Positions 7,332 to 13,566 of a stretch of 14,502 bases of DNA are shown here, one piece after another. The translations under genes and the position numbers were made by a program. Origin of the DNA: an uncultured Ruminococcus sp. (GTDB taxonomy: Bacteria > Bacillota > Clostridia > Oscillospirales > Ruminococcaceae); the NCBI GenBank assembly GCA_947175005.1, contig CAMWLD010000022.1, positions 1 to 14,502 of the forward strand, in the 5' to 3' direction. The notes below the pieces were generated by a model. That model saw nothing but the letters and a program-made list of their open reading frames with translations, was not told the origin of the DNA and ran no database searches. Each line of letters opens with the position of its first letter. Position 1 is the first letter of the stretch.

Positions 7332-9176
7332 TTATTCAACTATAAGGGTGAAATTCTTTCCGCCTTGAACATTGAATGTGATCCTGCCGCTGCTGTCAAG
7401 AACGCCCTCGTCTACCTTGTTTGAGGTGGATTTTCTGCCGCTGTAGAGGGTAACGCTCCTGCCCGCATAGTCTGCGCCCAGCTTTACGGTAACATCGCCT
7501 GTGCCGTTTATGCCGTATCTTGAAGAATTGGTGAGGATATGGTTCATGCCGCTGTCATAGCTGAAAATGTAGGAGTTGGGATAGTGCAGCATTTGAGCGG
7601 CGGTTACGCTAAGGTCGACCTTTATCGTAACGTCGGAAGCGGGCATGATGAATGTGCCTGTGCCGTCTGTTATAACCGCAAGACGGTTACCGCCGCTTGT
7701 AACAACAGCCTCATATCCTACGGGTACTGTAACAGCCATTACACTGCCTTCGGTCCTGCTGCCTGTAACAATCGCATTGCCGCCGGTAACGTTTACTTGG
7801 TAGGTTGTGGGAGCGGGCGCGGGCGTAGGCTCGGGCTCGGTCACTTCGGGAACGTCCCGGTATGCGATAGCATAAGGTGAAAAGCTGCTTGTGAAAAAGG
7901 AAAGAGTATTGTCTGCGGCATTGAATGTGCAGAATACCTGTACAGGCTCATTGCTTATAAGGTGGAAAATTGTATATTCACGCTTGAAGCCCTCGGGTGT
8001 TCCTCTCATGCTTTCGGGTATCTCAACGGAAACCTTGATATTGCTGTTCAGGGAGGCTGTGGGTTTTGTCTCATTGCCGCCTATCTTTCTCATAAGAGTA
8101 AGATCAACAATTTCGCCCACATTGTAGCCTTTGCCCATTGCTGTCTGCTCAAGCTTTGCGGCCGCCTCATCGGAGATCTGTGCGGAAGCGGAGGAAATAC
8201 TCATCTGAACAGGCTCGCCGTTGTCCAAAGCCTCCTTTTCCGATTCCTCCAGCTCGGAGATATTTATAAGCCCCTCCACGGAAGTGCCCGCAGGCAGTTC
8301 AATATTGGCAGCAGGTGCGCCGTCGGCTATAACGGGAGGCGCAATACTTACGTCATTGTCATATTCCTTGGGGAGCTTGGGAATAACGGCAGTGTATTTG
8401 TAAACATAGTTGCCGATATCGGTGAGGTCGTCATTGGTCAGTATAACACTTGACTTGATATTAACGCTGCCCTCGCTGTCCTGTGTTGCAGGGACAAGCT
8501 CGTCGCAATAAGTTTCTCCCCACAGTATTCTGTAGCTAGCTGCGTACTTATTGGCGAAAAGAGTTTTAAAGGATTCGGTCAGCTGCTCCAGTTCCTTGTC
8601 GGTAACATTGTTTGTGTAATTATAGTTGTCTATAAGAGCTTTCAGATCGCTTAGTGCATTATCTCTGAACCATACGTGGGCAGAGGATCTGGTGTTTTTT
8701 CCGAATTTCTCAACAGTCTGACTTGCATTGCCGCAGCTTACTGTGATCTCAACCGTATAGTCGTAAATAACATCCTTGCCGGCTGCTTCCTCCGGGTCCT
8801 CAAAATATACATTATAATCAATAAATCTAACGCTTAATTCCACTCCGGAATCCCTTAAAAGCAAATCGTCTATCATATATTTGTTAACAATGTATTCGGG
8901 AATAGTCTCAATATCGTCATTGGAATCATCAACGCTTATACCGACCCCGTCATAAGAGCCGTATTCCGAAGTGGGAAAGCTCTCGTTCTCGATCATTTCA
9001 GCCGCCAGTGCAACTCTTTCTGCGTCTGTCATATCCTCGGTAAAGCCGTAAGCGGCAGCCGATGCAGTAATGGCATATTCCTGCCCTGTGTAAGGCGTTA
9101 TTGCCTGCGTCCCTGCGGTCAGCATGGCAAAAGCCGCAGCAAGAGCCGCGATCTTTTTCAGTGTTTTGTTTTTCAT
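7332..9176 (-). CDS. Secreted multidomain protein of unknown function
   Basis: A 614-residue exported protein. Residues 1-40 form a signal peptide (KNKTLKK, a hydrophobic stretch AALAAAFAMLTAG, cleavage probably in the ITASAAA region). Residues about 45-270 are not recognised. Residues about 290-440 match a region often seen in large clostridial surface proteins, here covering NIELPAGTS, GYNVGEIVDLTLMRK, KVSVEIPESMRG, REYTIFHLI and ending FFTSSFSPYAIAYRD. A Pro/Glu/Thr linker (442-457) leads to a beta-rich repeat of the 'IMPASDVTIKV' type (459-521) and an unrecognised C-terminal domain (about 530-614). There is no LPXTG, SLH or dockerin motif, so it is probably released or held by non-covalent contacts. 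AAGGAGG (9188-9182) 5 bases upstream fixes the start. It is transcribed alone, divergently from the XRE regulator. Confidence 0.85.
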   Translation of the reverse strand: MKNKTLKKIAALAAAFAMLTAGTQAITPYTGQEYAITASAAAYGFTEDMTDAERVALAAEMIENESFPTSEYGSYDGVGISVDDSNDDIETIPEYIVNKYMIDDLLLRDSGVELSVRFIDYNVYFEDPEEAAGKDVIYDYTVEITVSCGNASQTVEKFGKNTRSSAHVWFRDNALSDLKALIDNYNYTNNVTDKELEQLTESFKTLFANKYAASYRILWGETYCDELVPATQDSEGSVNIKSSVILTNDDLTDIGNYVYKYTAVIPKLPKEYDNDVSIAPPVIADGAPAANIELPAGTSVEGLINISELEESEKEALDNGEPVQMSISSASAQISDEAAAKLEQTAMGKGYNVGEIVDLTLMRKIGGNETKPTASLNSNIKVSVEIPESMRGTPEGFKREYTIFHLISNEPVQVFCTFNAADNTLSFFTSSFSPYAIAYRDVPEVTEPEPTPAPAPTTYQVNVTGGNAIVTGSRTEGSVMAVTVPVGYEAVVTSGGNRLAVITDGTGTFIMPASDVTIKVDLSVTAAQMLHYPNSYIFSYDSGMNHILTNSSRYGINGTGDVTVKLGADYAGRSVTLYSGRKSTSNKVDEGVLDSSGRITFNVQGGKNFTLIVE

Positions 9177-9191
9177 AAAATCCTCCTTGAT

Positions 9192-9280
9192 CTGTGTTCT
9201 TTTTACACAGTTTATTATAAATGTGTGAATTATATATGATTATTATTACTCTCGCAAATCACCATATATAATTACTGTGT
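9192..9280 (-). promoter_or_regulatory. Structured leader of the secreted protein gene
   Basis: The leader of about 100 bases contains an RBS-proximal hairpin, CTGTGT (9210-9205) with ACACAG (9197-9192) and a 7-base A-rich loop, followed directly by ATCAAGGAGG. Upstream lies a second stem, AATTATATATGGTGATT (9273-9257) with AATCATATATAATT (9241-9228), carrying a two-base bulge. Further ACACA elements occur at 9280-9275 and 9226-9222, and either could pair with the same CTGTGT. This may be an mRNA-stabilising or regulatory leader, or a cluster of operator half-sites. Confidence 0.45.
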
Positions 9281-9283
9281 TTT

Positions 9284-9313
9284 ATTATATCATAAAATGT
9301 AGTTACTTGTCAA
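9284..9313 (-). promoter_or_regulatory. Promoter of the 614-residue secreted protein gene
   Basis: On the minus strand a perfect TTGACA (9313-9308) and a perfect TATAAT (9289-9284) are separated by 18 bases. The start is expected near 9277, about 100 bases before the ATG. Confidence 0.8.
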
Positions 9314-9331
9314 TACTAAAATAACCAAATA

Positions 9332-9340
9332 TGATAAAAT
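9332..9340 (+). promoter_or_regulatory. Extended -10 promoter of the XRE regulator gene
   Basis: TGATAAAAT (TGn plus TAAAAT at 9335-9340) precedes the regulator gene. No -35 element is found at the right distance; TTGTCA at 9307-9312 is 22 bases away and overlaps the -35 of the divergent promoter. The two promoters are back to back within about 60 bases. Confidence 0.45.
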
Positions 9341-9373
9341 ATTTTAAAACAATTTTTTAGGAATGTGATAAAA

Positions 9374-9706
9374 ATGGCGCACTATCCAAGAATACGCGAC
9401 CTCCGGGAGGACAGCGACAAAAAGCAGGCAGAGATCGCCGAATACCTCGGCACGACCAAGCAATATTACAGCTTATATGAAAAGGGAGCAAATGAGATCT
9501 CATTTGAACGTGCCATAGCCCTTGCCAAATTCTATAATGTCAGCCTTGACTATATTGCAGGGCTTACCAACGATAAACGGGGGTTTACCCACAGCAGCCT
9601 TTCCCGTGAGCAGCGGGAACTGCTCAGCATTGCCGACAAGCTTTCCGCTGCGGACAAAAAGGAAGTTATAGCTCTGCTGCGCGCAATAATCAATATGATA
9701 AAATGA
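9374..9706 (+). CDS. XRE-family transcriptional regulator
   Basis: Small DNA-binding protein of 110 residues with one Cro/CI-type helix-turn-helix. The recognition unit is at residues 18-38 (KQAEIAEYLGTTKQYYSLYE region), followed by the usual continuation ISFERAIALAKFYNVSLDYIAGLT. The C-terminal 40 residues are helical (SLSREQRELLSIADKLSAAD onward) and may dimerise. ATG 9374 is chosen; AGGA at 9359-9362 lies 11 bases upstream, while GTG at 9365 would be too close to it. It is monocistronic and ends in a perfect terminator. Because it faces the promoter of the 614-residue secreted protein, it may control that gene and itself, but this is inference from position only. Its target and signal are unknown. 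Confidence 0.92.
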   Translation: MAHYPRIRDLREDSDKKQAEIAEYLGTTKQYYSLYEKGANEISFERAIALAKFYNVSLDYIAGLTNDKRGFTHSSLSREQRELLSIADKLSAADKKEVIALLRAIINMIK

Positions 9707-9743
9707 AAACCGCCCCGACTTTACCCTGTCGGGGCGGTTTTCA
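9704..9743. terminator. Bidirectional terminator between the XRE gene and the YcdB-like gene
   Basis: A perfect 16-base stem, TGAAAACCGCCCCGAC (9704-9719) with its complement at 9728-9743, around the loop TTTACCCT. The stem begins at the stop codon of the regulator. T runs on both strands let it also end the convergent minus-strand transcript of the YcdB-like gene. Confidence 0.93.
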
Positions 9744-9783
9744 TAATAATGCAAATCATATTCAAAATAGGGTGTGTATTTTT

Positions 9784-9803
9784 AGCCTCTTGCCTCTGCC
9801 TGC
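9784..9803 (-). repeat. Purine-rich GAGGCAAGAGGC repeat, copy 2
   Basis: The minus strand reads GCAGGCAGAGGCAAGAGGCT directly after the stop codon of the YcdB-like gene. The core AGAGGCAAGAGGC is related to the copies at 7183-7217 and 12218-12250. Confidence 0.5.
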
Positions 9804-12092
9804 TCATATACTGATTATCTTGTAAACGGGCTTGCGTTCATCCCCCGAAATATAGTCATACATCAGCTTTAAGCACTGCCCCCGTGAAATGCACTTGTCA
9901 TAAGCGAATTCCTCGCCGTCTCTTATAAGCCCGGTTGCTTTGGCAATGGCAATATATCCGCAGTTGGGGTCGCTTTGAGGCACGTTTTTATAGGGCGGGG
10001 CATATATCCCCTCCAGAGCCGCCGCACGGTAATAATTTACATCGTAATTGTACAGGTATATTTTCGCCAGCTCACCCAAGGTCAGCTTTTCATAGAGCAT
10101 GGGATTTTCCTCGTAGGTAACCTCGCCCGTGTCCTGGTCGACGTGCTTTATATCGGGGTAAATATAGCTTAAATAATTGTTCTCGCCGTAAGCCTGCGAG
10201 CAAAGCCTGCCGAATTCCTTAATGGTTATCGCCCCGTCGGGATTCAGCTTTTCGCCGCTTGCGATCCTCACATTATAGCGGAAAAGCTCGGTTATTTCCT
10301 TTTCGTACCTGTGACCCTTTATGTCGGTGTAAAGCTGCTGCTGCTTTTCGGGCTCTGTTGTCGCTTCATCGGTGTAATAGGGCTTGCCGCCGCTTGTGAT
10401 ACGCTCCCCTGTTAATGCATTAAAGCTGTAGCCCGATGTAAAATTATATGTGAGATATACATGGGGCGTAAGCTGCAAGTCGGTAAATCCCGTGTAATAA
10501 AGCGAGGGCTTTTCCCTTTCAAAAAGCTTCTGCATGACCTTGTTCTCGGGAACAAGCTTCGGCTCGGGGAATTCCAGCGCATGGTAAGTGTGCCTGAAGC
10601 CCAGCACCTCGCCTCGGGAATCTATTCTTACAGCCATTGTGTCAAAGTCCGCGGGCAGGCCGTTTACATATCGGGTAAAATACCCCGTGCCCGACGATTC
10701 CGTATAAGCGTCAAGGTTTATTTTGCCGTCGTATCGGTATTCCGCCGCCTTTTCGCCGATAAAGTGCTCCGCAGCCTTTTTTATTGTGCCCTCGGCGGCC
10801 TTCCCGCTAAGGGGAGCTGTATTTTTGTTTTTGCTCTTTTCACCGTAGGAATAGCTTTTGTTGAACGTTATTATCTTTCCGCTGTATGCGTCCAGTTTTA
10901 CCGTAAGATATATGCAGTCCTTGGTTTCGTCCTCGGAGGTAAATTCAAACTTAAGGCAGCGGCAGGGCTGATTATCGCCGTTGTCGTCCGTATAAAAGTC
11001 TATAACATTTTTAGCAGGGACAAGGCTGTCGTCCCAGACAATAAACTCGTCATCCTTGATTATTTTCAGAGCCTGCTCATAGCTTATGTATTCATTTTCC
11101 TTTTCAAGGGCAGCCTTTTCCGCCTCGGAAAAATCGTCAAACTCATCGTCCTCGGCAGAAGGAGCACCGCACACTATCTCGTCGCTGTCGCCGTAGTCCC
11201 TGCCCCAGCTGTAGGCGTCGGTGTAGGAAAGCCGCTCTTTGTCGTCATACATGGTGGTGTACTCGCCCGTAAATGCGTCCAGCAGATTTTCGCCGTTGTA
11301 AAAGTTGTAGACCGCCATTACATAGGGCACATAAACGCTCTCGTCTGTCTCGGGGTCTTTTTCGTATTTACGGAAAAGCTCATAGGAGGCGGACATTTTT
11401 CCTCCCTTTATGAACTTGTCGATAACCTCACTTTCCGAAAGCCGCTTTGAAGCGTCTGGGATAACAGCGTCACTCCACCAGTCAAGGGAAAATTCCACCA
11501 AATCCCCCGTGTCCTTGTCAACGGTAATGTAGCCGCTGTTTTTGTAAAGACCGATGCCGTATTCCTCACGGTGTATGTTGTACTTGGCGGTGTTGCTGAA
11601 AAGGTTATAATCCGAGCTGCTCCGTTCAAAAACAACATTCCCCTTGATATCGGGGTTCAGCCTGTAAAAATGCTTCTTTGCACATGCAGTCTGTTCTTCG
11701 GGAGTGAGCTTTGAAAAGGCAGGCTTTCTGTAAGTCCTGTCGCAGTTAAAATACTCATAGCCGTTGATAAAGCCGTTGTAATATTCGACCGTTATCTCCT
11801 CGCCTGTGCCCTCTATGCCGTCCTCCACTACGGTCTTGCTCCAGGTAAAGCGGTAATAGGTAGTATCGTAGCTTGTCCGGGTGTCATAGTCAAAGCCGTC
11901 AAAATCCTTGGGGATATTCATCCTTTTTTTAACATCGGCAATGGCGTTTCTCATGGCAATTGCCTCGGCGCTTTCCGCTTTTTCCGTATCGGCTGCATAA
12001 ACTGTGTTCGCAGGACATGGCAAATTTGCCGGAAGTATGGCTGCCGATAAGGTAAAAGCCAAAGTCAACCCAATAAATTTTCCGAATTTCAT
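9804..12092 (-). CDS. Exported YcdB/YcdC-repeat protein with SLH-like C-terminus
   Basis: A 762-residue exported protein, probably part of the cell surface. ATG 12092 is preferred because AAAGGAG (12107-12101) lies 8 bases upstream; 22 further in-frame codons upstream lack a good site. The signal peptide runs to about Ala33/Ala34 (hydrophobic LTLAFTLSAAIL, then VYAAD). Two related YcdB/YcdC-like domains follow (about 40-280 and 335-565), recognisable by 'GYITVDKDTGDLVEFS', 'AVYNFYNGENLLDAFTGE' and 'YLTYNFTSGYSFNALTGE'. The C-terminal 175 residues hold SLH-like modules: YTDIKGHRYEKEITELF with NPDGAITIKEF (588-630), a divergent middle one, and YKNV...AIAKATGLIRDG (701-750). SLH modules bind secondary cell-wall polymers; these are diverged, so wall binding is inferred. 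The biochemical role of YcdB domains is not known to me. It lies downstream of luxC on the same strand, but with a 142-base gap. Confidence 0.85.
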   Translation of the reverse strand: MKFGKFIGLTLAFTLSAAILPANLPCPANTVYAADTEKAESAEAIAMRNAIADVKKRMNIPKDFDGFDYDTRTSYDTTYYRFTWSKTVVEDGIEGTGEEITVEYYNGFINGYEYFNCDRTYRKPAFSKLTPEEQTACAKKHFYRLNPDIKGNVVFERSSSDYNLFSNTAKYNIHREEYGIGLYKNSGYITVDKDTGDLVEFSLDWWSDAVIPDASKRLSESEVIDKFIKGGKMSASYELFRKYEKDPETDESVYVPYVMAVYNFYNGENLLDAFTGEYTTMYDDKERLSYTDAYSWGRDYGDSDEIVCGAPSAEDDEFDDFSEAEKAALEKENEYISYEQALKIIKDDEFIVWDDSLVPAKNVIDFYTDDNGDNQPCRCLKFEFTSEDETKDCIYLTVKLDAYSGKIITFNKSYSYGEKSKNKNTAPLSGKAAEGTIKKAAEHFIGEKAAEYRYDGKINLDAYTESSGTGYFTRYVNGLPADFDTMAVRIDSRGEVLGFRHTYHALEFPEPKLVPENKVMQKLFEREKPSLYYTGFTDLQLTPHVYLTYNFTSGYSFNALTGERITSGGKPYYTDEATTEPEKQQQLYTDIKGHRYEKEITELFRYNVRIASGEKLNPDGAITIKEFGRLCSQAYGENNYLSYIYPDIKHVDQDTGEVTYEENPMLYEKLTLGELAKIYLYNYDVNYYRAAALEGIYAPPYKNVPQSDPNCGYIAIAKATGLIRDGEEFAYDKCISRGQCLKLMYDYISGDERKPVYKIISI

Positions 12093-12126
12093 AAAGCACG
12101 CTCCTTTAATTTTAGTGTCTTTACTT

Positions 12127-12132
12127 ATAATA
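12127..12132 (-). promoter_or_regulatory. Weak -10 candidate upstream of the YcdB-like gene
   Basis: The minus strand reads TTGTATTATAAG, with TATTAT at 12132-12127, about 35 bases before the start codon. No -35 fits at 16-18 bases; the nearest, TTGAGA, is 20 bases away. The AT-rich stretch at 12155-12210 offers other poor candidates. No terminator is visible after luxC, so read-through from luxEC is also possible. Confidence 0.3.
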
Positions 12133-12217
12133 CAACCGAGCGCGGCAAAATTTCTCAAATATTTTTAAAAAATTTTAGAATTAACAAAAATTTAACAATT
12201 GACCTCAAATCGGAAAA

Positions 12218-12250
12218 TCTTGCCTCTTGCTTTCTTAATCTCTTGCCTCT
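12218..12250 (-). repeat. Purine-rich GAGGCAAGA repeat, copy 3, overlapping the luxC stop
   Basis: The minus strand reads AGAGGCAAGAGATTAAGAAA followed by GCAAGAGGCAAGA. The repeat contains the last codons and the stop of luxC (residues EARD are encoded by GAGGCAAGAGAT followed by TAA). It resembles the copy at 7183-7217 in order of elements (GAGGCArGA, TTAAGA, GCArGA, then ATTTTyC). Confidence 0.5.
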
Positions 12251-13566
12251 GTCACTATCGCCCTCATATATCTTCGTAATCCGAATTCCCCGTCATGACT
12301 GCCGCCGATTATTTCCTCGGACATATTCCCCGCCCCCATGACACGGCATACGCCCGCTTTAATAAGCAGCGTTTCCAGACGCTCCCGTCTGTCCTTTTCG
12401 CATATAAGCCCCGCCGTCTGCAAATATTCCTTGCTTCCCCGCAAAACCTTTACAATATCTCTTTCCCGCAAAGGCTTGACAAGGCAGTTTCCATGCATAT
12501 ATGAAAGCTCCAAGCCCCCTCCGCAGGCATTCACACTGCAATTTTTCCCCCTGTAGATTTTTTTGCAGCAGATGTTTCTGCTATCGCCTGCTCCTATAGC
12601 TGTTTCCAGCTCGTCCGTGTACATTTTCAAGGAAATTTCCGCCGCCGCTCCAATGTCGTTCATCGGATATTTTGCCCCTGCCCTTTCAAGATAGGGCAAA
12701 AATTCTTCGCTGAATTTTTGGACTTCTCCCATATCCTCCGTGTCAATAAATATCACCTGACATGAGCTGCACAAAAGCTGCCTCGTGGAAATAATATGCT
12801 CCGCCAGCGCCGCAAGCTCACGCTCCTTGTCCTCATATCCCGAAATATACGCAAAACCCAGCTTGTGCCCCCATTCAATGAGCCGCACTCCCGGCTTTGC
12901 CAGTCGTCTGACAGCCCTTACCGCCTCATCGCCGCCCCATACCGCAATGCCGTTTGCGGCAGCCGCCATTTTTTCCATGGCCATTATGTCCGTGGAGGGC
13001 GTGTCAAAAATATAAACGTAATTTTTCAGTCTCGACTCTATTTTTATCATCTCACGGAAAATCTCCACAGTCAGTCCGCCGTCCGCCCTCGGCAGCTTTA
13101 AAATATTCACATTCCCCGTTAAAAGTCCCTCTAAAACGCTGAACGCAGGCAGCCCCTCCATATTCCCCGCCGCAATGTGAAAAAGCACCCCCAGCGGATA
13201 AAGCTTTATTCTCGCACGTTTTACCCCAAAGGGCGGGAAAATTTCCCTCTCTTCAATATCATTCCCCAGCTCGGACTTTATCCGCATTTCCAAAGCTTCC
13301 CTGCTCATCATCGCCCCCGCCTTGGCTATATATTCCTCCGCCCTTTCCCCCGCAGCCTTTGCAGCCCTGCGGATAATTTTATCATATTCTCCGCGGCGTA
13401 TCTTTTCCCCGAATTTGTCCGCCGCCTTTATGACACATTCTCTGTCAAGTCCCTCTCCCGACAGCGTTACCGAAATTTCTTCTTCAAGCCCTTCAAGGAT
13501 ACGTTCCTGCTCCGTCTGTTCGTAAATTTCTCCGCCCGCAAGTATCATTCCGCCGTCAAGTTTCAC
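12235..13566 (-). CDS. luxC: LuxC-family acyl-CoA/acyl-protein reductase
   Basis: Aldehyde-dehydrogenase-like enzyme that takes an acyl group on a cysteine and reduces it with NADPH to a fatty aldehyde. The protein has 443 residues from GTG 13566, somewhat shorter than Vibrio LuxC. The GTG overlaps the stop of luxE (GTGA), with a GAGGTGG-like site just upstream; an ATG at 13548 is an alternative. The family nucleotide-binding block YPLGVLFHIAAGNM is at 123-136, followed by GLLTGNVNILKLP (147-159). The active site TRQLLCSSCQ (261-270) holds Cys266, equivalent to the 'CSSPQ' nucleophile of LuxC. The last four codons lie in a dispersed repeat. The tight overlap with luxE indicates translational coupling and a fatty acid reductase complex. 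The substrate cannot be read from sequence. Confidence 0.88.
   Translation of the reverse strand: MKLDGGMILAGGEIYEQTEQERILEGLEEEISVTLSGEGLDRECVIKAADKFGEKIRRGEYDKIIRRAAKAAGERAEEYIAKAGAMMSREALEMRIKSELGNDIEEREIFPPFGVKRARIKLYPLGVLFHIAAGNMEGLPAFSVLEGLLTGNVNILKLPRADGGLTVEIFREMIKIESRLKNYVYIFDTPSTDIMAMEKMAAAANGIAVWGGDEAVRAVRRLAKPGVRLIEWGHKLGFAYISGYEDKERELAALAEHIISTRQLLCSSCQVIFIDTEDMGEVQKFSEEFLPYLERAGAKYPMNDIGAAAEISLKMYTDELETAIGAGDSRNICCKKIYRGKNCSVNACGGGLELSYMHGNCLVKPLRERDIVKVLRGSKEYLQTAGLICEKDRRERLETLLIKAGVCRVMGAGNMSEEIIGGSHDGEFGLRRYMRAIVTEARD

Noticed and set aside
6939..7424. A 161-codon plus-strand frame over gatC and its promoter
   Set aside because: It overlaps gatC, the gat promoter and the terminator region, and has no convincing start site.
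10461..11450. A 329-codon open frame on the plus strand within the YcdB-like gene
   Set aside because: It is antisense to a gene with a signal peptide, good RBS and family similarity; its apparent hydrophobic stretches are the complement of acidic and Lys-rich codons.
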